This document shows, piece by piece, positions 58,101-64,000 of a stretch of 64,000 nt of DNA (its first letter is position 1; each line of letters opens with the position of its first letter). Made by a program: the position numbers and the translations under genes. This stretch comes from Sorex araneus (Eukaryota; Chordata; Mammalia; Eulipotyphla; Soricidae): assembly GCF_027595985.1 (NCBI RefSeq), contig NC_073304.1:45408637-45472636 (forward strand), in the 5' to 3' direction. The notes beneath the pieces are model-generated. The model was given only the letters and a program-made list of their open reading frames with translations. It was not told where the DNA came from and made no database searches.

Positions 58101-58611
58101 ACTCATTTGTCCCCTATGATGGGAAAGCTTTGTAGTTGGGTATTCCCGTTAGTCTCGTGAGAATAGCAGAGCCCACCTGTTCACCTCATCTGACCTGTGA
58201 GGACTGCTTGGAGAATTCAGTGAAGTCCTGCCTAGAGAGACCCCAGTGGGGGCTGTCCTGAGCAGCACCTTTGGGATACAGGATTGTTCTTGGACTCTGG
58301 TTCCCCCTGGGCTTGCAGATGTGCTAGGCTGCTTGCCAAGATTGGAAAGAAGTTAGGAGACAGCACTCATATGTCCCCTGAGCCAGGCCTTCCTGTTGGC
58401 AGAGGTCCATAAATGCAAATTAAAAATCATGCCATGAATTTTGTTGGCCTTTCCATTTTTTTTTGGAATTGTGTCTTAAGTACCTCAAATTAGTTTGTTC
58501 TGTCAATCAGACCTGACTTTTTGGTGTTCTTATTTTTTCTTATTAGGAACATTCAAATTAACAGCCTTTTTTTTTTTTTCCAGCATGATTTATGTTTTGG
58601 TGAGCTCTTAG
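44742..58611 (+). CDS. CNIH1: Cornichon homolog 1, ER cargo receptor (5 coding exons)
   Basis: Joining 44742-44822, 49306-49374, 53529-53641, 56447-56590 and 58584-58611 gives 435 nt: 144 residues plus TAG, the length of mammalian CNIH1. It starts [20 protein letters not shown] and ends [12 protein letters not shown]. Cornichon proteins (yeast Erv14) are integral ER membrane cargo receptors that load TGF-alpha-like ligands and other membrane proteins into COPII vesicles. Hydrophobic segments are at about residues 5-27, 56-84 and 122-142. CNIH2 and CNIH3, the AMPA-receptor partners, have an extra acidic loop insert absent here, which argues for CNIH1 (CNIH4 is more divergent). The start is in a strong context (GCCATGG). 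All introns are GT-AG. Residue 76 is Ala where I recall Gly in human. Confidence 0.97.
45541..45705 (-). mobile_element. tRNA-derived SINE, CpG-rich
   Basis: GGGGCCACACCTGGCTAGG to CTGTGCTAGCGCTCTGC. Retains many CpGs next to the CNIH1 island. Confidence 0.78.
47366..47545 (+). mobile_element. tRNA-derived SINE
   Basis: GAGCCCAAGCCAGAGCACAATG to GGTGTGGTCCCAAAAC. Confidence 0.72.
47710..47845 (-). mobile_element. SINE, diverged
   Basis: GGGGGCCACACACAGTGTGC to CTTCTCTTTCCAGCC. Confidence 0.6.
48160..48322 (-). mobile_element. tRNA-derived SINE
   Basis: TTGGGTCACATACCCGGTGG to GTGCTATTGCTTCAGCACC. Confidence 0.8.
49306..49374 (+). CDS. CNIH1: CNIH1 coding exon 2
   Basis: TTTTAG acceptor, then ATT ATA GCA TTT GAT. 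Encodes residues 28-50 ([18 protein letters not shown] then NTLNP), the short loop typical of CNIH1. Donor GTAAGT. Confidence 0.97.
50888..51105 (+). repeat. MIR
   Basis: TTCTGTGCTGAGTATATTTACC, CATTCAATTCTCACAACACTC, GTTACAGCTAAACTATAGCT and AGAATTTGAATGCAGACAAC follow the MIR core and flanks in order. Confidence 0.78.
52075..52109. repeat. (TA)n microsatellite
   Basis: TA-rich run at the insertion point of the next SINE. Confidence 0.9.
52110..52289 (-). mobile_element. Young tRNA-derived SINE
   Basis: Near consensus, ending TATTGCTCCAGCCCC. TGCACATATAT occurs before (52081) and after (from 52290) it as target duplication, with the TA run beside it. Confidence 0.92.
53529..53641 (+). CDS. 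CNIH1: CNIH1 coding exon 3
   Basis: CTTCCAG acceptor, then CTC GTA CTG CCA GAG. Encodes residues 51-87 and two bases of Arg88, including the membrane segment with EWLTL and [10 protein letters not shown]. Ala76 (GCT). Donor GTAATA. Confidence 0.97.
54094..54275 (+). mobile_element. tRNA-derived SINE, diverged
   Basis: GGGGCAGGAGAGAGAGGACAG to GGTTGACCCCAAATC. Confidence 0.7.
54637..54670 (+). mobile_element. SINE with most of its body deleted
   Basis: Head GGGCCAGAGAGTAC is joined straight to the tail TGGGTGTGGCCCGGAAAAAC. Confidence 0.6.
54697..54850 (-). mobile_element. tRNA-derived SINE, head missing
   Basis: GGGTCATACCCAGTGATGC to GGCAAATGCCCTGCCC. Confidence 0.8.
54878..55020 (+). mobile_element. 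tRNA-derived SINE, diverged
   Basis: GGTGCCAAAGAGAAAGTACG, TTTGATCCCTTGCATTG, AGTAATCCCTGAGCATTGC. Confidence 0.68.
55176..55285 (-). mobile_element. SINE, diverged and shortened
   Basis: GAGTCATACCTGGCAGTAC to GTGTGGCTACCTCCCACCCC. Confidence 0.55.
55480..55560 (+). mobile_element. ID-like tRNA-derived short repeat
   Basis: GAATGTGGCTCAGTGGTTGAGC, CCTGGGTTCAGTCCCAGCG and an A-rich tail match an alanine-tRNA-type SINE head. Confidence 0.6.
55641..55883 (+). mobile_element. Long-form SINE (second body type)
   Basis: GGGCTGAGCAATAGTACAGC, GAGCCCGGCAAGCTACCGAG, TGCCCGCTCGAGCAAATCG, tail GATGACAGTGATACAGTG. AAAATAGATATG and AAAATAGGTATG flank it. Confidence 0.92.
56150..56275 (-). mobile_element. 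SINE, very diverged
   Basis: GGGGGTCCCACCCAGGAGTGC; remainder weak. Confidence 0.4.
56447..56590 (+). CDS. CNIH1: CNIH1 coding exon 4
   Basis: TTGCAG acceptor, then G TAT ATG AGT AGG. Encodes residues 88-134 and two bases of Gly135, covering the conserved [16 protein letters not shown] segment and the final membrane helix. Donor GTAAGT. Confidence 0.97.
56973..57016. repeat. 22-bp tandem duplication
   Basis: ACGAAGGAAGAGAGCAGCTG-type unit at 56973-56994 and 56995-57016. Confidence 0.9.
57464..57500 (+). mobile_element. SINE head fragment
   Basis: GGCTGGAGTAATAGAATAGC and GGTAGGGCATTTGC, then abrupt A-rich end. Only the tRNA head remains. Confidence 0.7.
58584..58611 (+). CDS. CNIH1: CNIH1 coding exon 5 with stop
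   Basis: A run of T and CCAG precede C ATG ATT TAT GTT TTG GTG AGC TCT TAG, encoding the rest of Gly135 and the C-terminus MIYVLVSS. Stop TAG at 58609-58611. Confidence 0.96.
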
Positions 58612-59600
58612 AACAACACACAGAAGAATTGGTCCAGTTCAGTGCATGCAAAAAGCCACCAAATGGAGGGACTCTACCAGCGAGATCCTGTTTCCAAGAG
58701 TAGCCTATGGAATCTGATCAGTTACTTTAAAAAATGACTCCTTATTTTTTAAATGTTTCCACATTTTTTGCCTGTGGAAAGACTGTTTTCATATGTTATA
58801 CTTGGGTAAAGAATTCAAATGGAATTACGTATAAATTAATATAAAATGATTACCTCTAGTGTTGACAGGTTTGAACTTGCACTCCTTAAGGAACAGCGAT
58901 AATCCCTTGAATGACTGCATTAATTATTGACTGCCCTTAGTCCATTGGAAGCTTTTGTTTATAGGAACTGTTAGGGTTCATTTTGGTTTTATTGAAATGC
59001 CATCTAATTATAAATTAGCAGTAGACACCAGGTGCTTCTGATGAACTGAAAATATATATCTGATCTGTGGGAAACTTCATAGGTTTCCTCATCTATCATG
59101 TAGATGATTATATATGGACACATTTATAAAAATAAGAGGGGGATTTTTCTCCCTTTGACTTGAATATTATTCCTGTATATTGCATGAATGAGAGATTTCC
59201 CATATTTCCATCAGAGTAATATACTTGCTTCAGTTCTTAAGCATAAATGAATAAGATATAAAAATACTTGCTGAATTACTTGTAAAGAATGCATTTAAAG
59301 CTATTTTAAATGTGTTTTAAGTTGTAAGATATTACTTAAATTGGTTACTATACTGTTATACTGTTCTAACTGGTGGTAAAGGTAGTCTTAAGAATTTGCA
59401 AGTACTTTAGATTTTCAAAACTGAATTAGAGAGAACATTGTATAACCATCCTGCTGTTCCTTTAGTGCAATACAATAAAACTCTGAAATTAAGACCTATT
59501 TTTGGTGCATTGTTTTGAAGATTACAAATAGCTTTCTAAAACTTGCTCAATTCATAATAAAGATGTATTATTATACTTTTAAAGAAAGATAGTGGAGTAT
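58612..59600 (+). other. CNIH1: CNIH1 3' UTR with poly(A) signals
   Basis: AT-rich segment after the stop. AATAAA at 59474-59479 and 59556-59561 would end a UTR of about 0.88-0.97 kb, consistent with the roughly 1.5-kb mRNA I recall for mammalian CNIH1. Confidence 0.75.
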
Positions 59601-61437
59601 TATGTTGTGGTTTTCTTTCTTAAGTGACATACTTGAATCTAAAGGGAGGATTTTCGATGTCTGTACCCACCCTATTGCCACTTGACAAGGCTTACGGACT
59701 TTGACATCATTTTTTGTACCAATTTAAAAAAATCACGTGGCACTACAAAATATTAATTACTTTTGTTTTTTGTTTATTTATTTTTTTTAAGGACAGCAGG
59801 GTTTAAGGTAAAATAACTTGTTCATTTGTGTGAGGTTTTGCTCCTCTGGGGAGGTAGTAAATTGTGGCTTGCATGCATTCATAAGCATTATTGTGCCCTC
59901 TTTGGGATGAGGACATTAAGGACTTTGAACAAAGGATCAAAGAAAACCACCTAGTGATCAAGGGAGTTGATGAAGGTGTTTGTGGAGAAGTCTGACTCCT
60001 TGAATTTGATGTTTTACTCTCTATGAGTAAAAAATGTTTCCTCACCTTTGTCAGTGAATGGGATGAGTCTGTTAAAGACAAGGATATAGAAGCGGAAGAG
60101 AGAGGAGACAAACCATTTCTTGAGAGAAACTATGAAAACCTTGTACTTTACAGTTCAGAGATAATTCTCCAGGGATTAGATTGTTGTCAGTGCATGTAAT
60201 TATTTATCAAGCACTTACTGAAAAATTATGCTCTTAAGGAGCTGTGATTTCTTTGTGAACTGACTAATGTAGCATCTAATTAAAGCAGAACACAAAACTT
60301 TTTTTTTTAATGGGTCACAAGTAGTTTTGATCCCAAGACTGATCAAACTGACGAAGTCTTTTATATTCCACATAAGTTCCTTGATGGCTATTTTAAGCTA
60401 TTTCTAGAAGTCTAGCCATTTTAACAAGCTCTTGCTTTCTCCTTTTAATAAGGTATTCCAGAATATTCTCCAGGATCAATACAAGGTTACTGGTTGAAGT
60501 TTGTGGAACCAAGTTCTCATGCTTCAAAAATTAGATTTGTCATAACTGATTCCTTGTAGGTTATTGACAGTGGACATGACCATCTCAGAGGTAGTTTGTA
60601 GTTGATTGGTTTGATCAGAGTGCTTGGATTGTCGAATAACATCTTATCCACCTTTCCCTTAATGACTGTTCTATGAAATTAAAGAGAAAGCAGTAATAAA
60701 ATATTTGGACTTGACAATAGCTCACTGGCTCTTTCCATTGCTCTGAATTTAATTTGTCCTGTGTTCACCCCACCCACCACCTGCACCCAGTGTTCTGGGC
60801 AGTTGGAGCGGGATTATTCCTGCAGGTGCAGCTCAGGCATTGTTAGCCTGGTGTGTCATCCTTTTCAGTCTGTCAGACTGCTCCCTGTTGTATCCGCAGC
60901 TGTTCACATACTCCACCCAAAGATTTGACATATGCTTTGATGTATCTTTAGGAGCTTTTCAAATCTCAGAAACCAATAGTATAACATATTATGGCTATTA
61001 TCTATACCAACAGATCATTATTGCTATGGGAACTACAGTTTTTCCTGAGCTATACATCTTACATAACACGTGGAGTTTATTTAGTGGTTATTCTGTCAAT
61101 AATACTATATCACGGTTGTGTGTCTTTTTGTTTTAAGGAGGTGTTGATAAATAATTAGTTGAATGCCTGTATCTGAATTTATTAATAATGTTCACAGTGC
61201 TTTACTGATGATCCCCACTTTGTATCCTAGAGGAGAATTATGTTCCAGTGTTCAGACAAACTGCTTATTTGTTTGAGCTTACGATCATTTTTCATTGGAA
61301 AGAGGAGAGCTAGGAAATGATCAGACAATCCACTTTTGACATGTATTGGGTATCACTAAGGCATTTGGAAGACTCATGGTACATACCAGTGGTTTTCAGC
61401 CTTATTAAGCCTTCAGAGTGTTGCTGTTGATTAAAAA
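59601..61437. other. Downstream flank of CNIH1, nothing firm
   Basis: AT-rich. An antisense frame of 102 codons at 59803-60111 is not recognised. The + strand of the same stretch reads as a plausible but interrupted peptide, so an old retrocopy is possible. Confidence 0.4.
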
Positions 61438-61473
61438 CTGCTGGTTTGGACAGTAAGCTGTCCAAACCAGCAG
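61438..61473. repeat. Perfect 16-bp inverted repeat, 4-nt loop
   Basis: Left arm CTGCTGGTTTGGACAG, loop TAAG, right arm its exact complement. A very stable hairpin if single-stranded or transcribed. Confidence 0.96.
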
Positions 61474-61518
61474 TCTGTCTTGGACAGTCCAGACCAAGTT
61501 CAGGACCCAGATGGTGGG

Positions 61519-61546
61519 TCATGTACTCACAAAGCAGAGTACATGA
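61519..61546. repeat. Perfect 10-bp inverted repeat, 8-nt loop
   Basis: TCATGTACTC and GAGTACATGA, 46 bp after the larger hairpin. Confidence 0.93.
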
Positions 61547-62867
61547 TAGCTTGCCATGTGTCTCTTTTAAAGTCTGCCCAGTATTTCTCAGCTTGTGGAC
61601 TACTTAATGCTAATTGCTTTTCTAAAATGTCATGTATTTTCATAAAAAGGAAAGGGATGTAGAAACACTTTGAAACTAGCAAAACTATCTTTAGTCTAGT
61701 ATTCTTTTCTTCTAGTTATTGATAGCGTTCATAGGTATTGCAATATGCAAACAATGACTTGCATATATGATACACCTTGCACAGGTAGACCTTTGTTTTT
61801 GGTGTGTTACATCATAGCATTGTGATTTATTAAAACCCAGTCAAATAATGATCTGTAATAAAAGTATGCATCTAGTTTTCTGAACATATTTAATATTCAC
61901 AAATACGCATCTCAGTTATATGGTAATTGTGATCAGCTATTTTGACAACAAATATCTACAGGGGAAAATGAAAATGTTGACACCTTTTCTAGCATTGTTC
62001 ATTAAAGTACCCATATTCATCCTTTTGGGAAATTAGTACTAATGTTTGTCTCAAATAACTGGAACTCTTGCTCAAACCAGTTAGTTCAGACCAGCAGGTT
62101 GAGTCTTAGATAGATGCAAGTATAACTCAGAAGATGATTTTGAGTGACTGACTGCAGTGATGCCAAAAGAAAACCTTTTTCTGTTTTCTGTTTATCATAT
62201 TGAATGGTTCTCTTTACAACAATTTAAATTTGATTAAAACTAGGAGCGGAGTTCTAAAGCTGTATTTTAAGAGTAAATTCTACTTGTTTTTGGAAAATAG
62301 TATAAACTCTGCTAGGTGTTGGTCTGTGCAAATTGGAGTAAAAATTTTATTCTCCATTAATTTTACGAGTATATACTATGGAAGTGAAGATAGAGAACAT
62401 CTTGGCATGCAAAAGAATAAATTTACTGTACAGTGCTTTTTCTAGATTTACGTTTCTTAGGTTACTATGTTCATGTACTTTGAAGGAGACTACCTTAAAT
62501 AATAAGGTTGGTGATTGGGTAGATACTCAAACTAACAAGAGAAACAGAGAATTCAGCCAGCTTTCTGCTTGTGATTGGTTGAAATCTAAGTTAACCTTAA
62601 TGATTTGTACTGCATTGTCCAAAGAAAATGTCCTTAAGTAGTGTTACCCTCTTAGCGTCTGTTCACTTTGTTTTGCTTTTAGAAATTTAATAAAATATGT
62701 CTTCAGTGTTTCTTTGTGTAGTTCGGGTAATGACTGAGTCTGTGTTGATTCCATTTCAGCTCTAACTTGCCTGTGTATGACCTGGATTCTAGACCAGAAA
62801 TCTTCAAGGATTTTCCAGCTGTGACCTTCCAACCTTGGGTTCCTTCCTCAGCTTCCCTGCCTTACTG
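61547..62867. other. Intergenic, nothing recognised
   Basis: AT-rich unique-looking sequence. In human the CDKN3 3' end would be convergent nearby, but I cannot find its final exon here. Confidence 0.5.
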
Positions 62868-62882
62868 CTGGTCCCCCTTTTC

Positions 62883-63059
62883 TTTTTTCTTTTTTTTGCT
62901 TTTTAGGTCACACCCGGCGATGCACAGGGGTCACTCCTGGCTCTGCAGTCAGGAATTACCCCTGGCGATGCTCTGGGGACCATATGGGATGCTGGGAATC
63001 GAATCTGGGTTGGCCATGTGCAAGGCAAACGCCCTACCCGCTGTGCTATCACTCCAGCC
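62883..63059 (-). mobile_element. Young tRNA-derived SINE
   Basis: Near consensus, flanked by perfect CTGGTCCCCCTTTTC (62868-62882, 63060-63074). Confidence 0.95.
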
Positions 63060-63424
63060 CTGGTCCCCCTTTTCATGCCTCCTGTTATGTGATTCCTTGG
63101 TATATCTTGGGGGCTCAGTAGAGAGCATGACCCCAACTGAGAAATGTTGCTGTATATGACTGCTGCCTCCTCTCCACCCCCCACTGTTTTGGGACCTGTC
63201 TCAGAAAATTAAACCTGCAAGATTGTTGAGATTACATGTTATTAAACTTGCGGACTAGTACATTTGAATAGTAATATCCCATGTTTTTCTGTTATGAAAT
63301 AATTCATATTTTTCCTATGTTTACTATTAGGTAGTTTAATTTGGCATTTTAAATGTGGAAAGCTTAACTAGCACTTCTGGTGGAAACTGAGAGAGATATG
63401 CACTTGGAAAATTTATTTTGCAAT

Positions 63425-63535
63425 TTTTAGGACTTACTCCTGGCTCTACTCAAGGGGCCATATGTGATGCCAGGAATTGAACTGGAGCCAGCTGTGTGTA
63501 AGGCAGGTGCCTTACCCCATTGTATTTTGGCCTGG
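63425..63535 (-). mobile_element. SINE, partial
   Basis: GGACTTACTCCTGGCTCTAC to CATTGTATTTTGGCC; tail end missing. Confidence 0.68.
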
Positions 63536-64000
63536 AAAATTCACTTAAAGGGTTTGATTATTCCAAAATTTTCTTCTATTTTTAAAAGTGTTCATCAACA
63601 AGCTCCATAATTTTTTACATAAAATTTCATTGATTTGCCACTGGCTTACAAAACTAAAATTTTGGGAGTATAACTATCACCTACCAACAAAGTTCTAGTG
63701 CCATCACACTGTCAAAATAACCCTAAAGCCCCCTTTTCCCTCTAGTAACCTTAACTATGATTCTCCGAGTCTAAGAATTAGTTTATTATTTGGGGGGTGT
63801 GAGGGAAGCCCAGGGTTTCCATAGTGGCTTGTATTGTTGAGCTACATTTCTGCCTCTTAAGGTTTTGTTTTTGCCCATTGGTTTACTCTGGTTATTTATA
63901 CAGTACTTAAAGGTGAAACAGTCTGGTAACTGTCTTTAACTTTCACCTTAGCATTAGCACCTCAGTATTTATTCATGTCGTGAAAGGCCTAATTTTATTA
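63536..64000. other. Intergenic to window end, nothing recognised
   Basis: AT-rich unique-looking sequence. Confidence 0.5.

Larger units (their letters stand above)
56591..58583 (+). other. CNIH1: CNIH1 intron 4
   Basis: GTAAGT to CCAG. Holds a truncated SINE head (57464-57500), a 22-bp tandem duplication (56973-57016) and an uninterrupted antisense frame of 100 codons at 56731-57033 that I do not recognise. Otherwise unique sequence. Confidence 0.85.

Noticed and set aside
59600-64000. CDKN3 terminal exon on the minus strand
   Set aside because: Expected from human synteny, but I could not find its conserved C-terminal coding sequence on the minus strand here.

Overview
This is a stretch of mammalian nuclear DNA, most likely from a shrew (Soricidae). 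It has multi-exon genes with canonical splice sites, two CpG-island promoters, AATAAA poly(A) signals, MIR, L1 and hAT-type relics, and about 60 copies of one tRNA-derived SINE. The SINE has a head reading GGGCTGGAGCRATAGCACAG and an A-rich tail after GGGTGTGACCCAAAAAGC. I recognise it from memory as the SINE that dominates shrew genomes. The species call is an inference; the gene calls are not affected by it.

Two protein-coding genes are present, both on the + strand and both reconstructable exon by exon. GMFB (glia maturation factor beta, 142 residues) has seven coding exons between 7177 and 18025, and the first coding exon carries only the ATG. CNIH1 (cornichon family AMPA receptor auxiliary protein 1, an ER cargo receptor, 144 residues) has five coding exons between 44742 and 58611. 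The pair is adjacent and co-oriented on human chromosome 14q22 as well, where CGRRF1 lies beyond GMFB and CDKN3 beyond CNIH1. I see no exon of either flanking gene here. The two products do not share a pathway: GMFB acts on Arp2/3 actin branches and CNIH1 on COPII cargo loading.

Layout: 1-6.9 kb is intergenic with SINEs and a probable old LTR. 6.95-7.6 kb is the GMFB CpG-island promoter, 7.2-18 kb the GMFB body, and 18-22 kb its AT-rich 3' UTR or downstream flank. 22-44.4 kb is a repeat-dense intergenic block with L1 3' ends, composite retroposons, two very long polypyrimidine microsatellites that grew on SINE tails, and two solo LTRs with intact target-site duplications. 44.45-45.3 kb is the CNIH1 CpG island, 44.7-58.6 kb the gene body, and 58.6-59.6 kb its 3' UTR. 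59.6-64 kb is downstream flank with a strong hairpin and two SINEs.

The most notable signals are: a U12-type AT-AC intron in GMFB; a family of composite retroposons with a GC-rich head and an L1-type 3' end; stacked and nested retroposon insertions whose order can be read from their target duplications; two solo LTRs of different classes 1 kb apart, each inside a SINE; and a roughly 460-bp pure pyrimidine tract able to form triplex DNA. I found no previously undescribed gene system; the sequence looks like an ordinary mammalian locus with a very active retroposon history.
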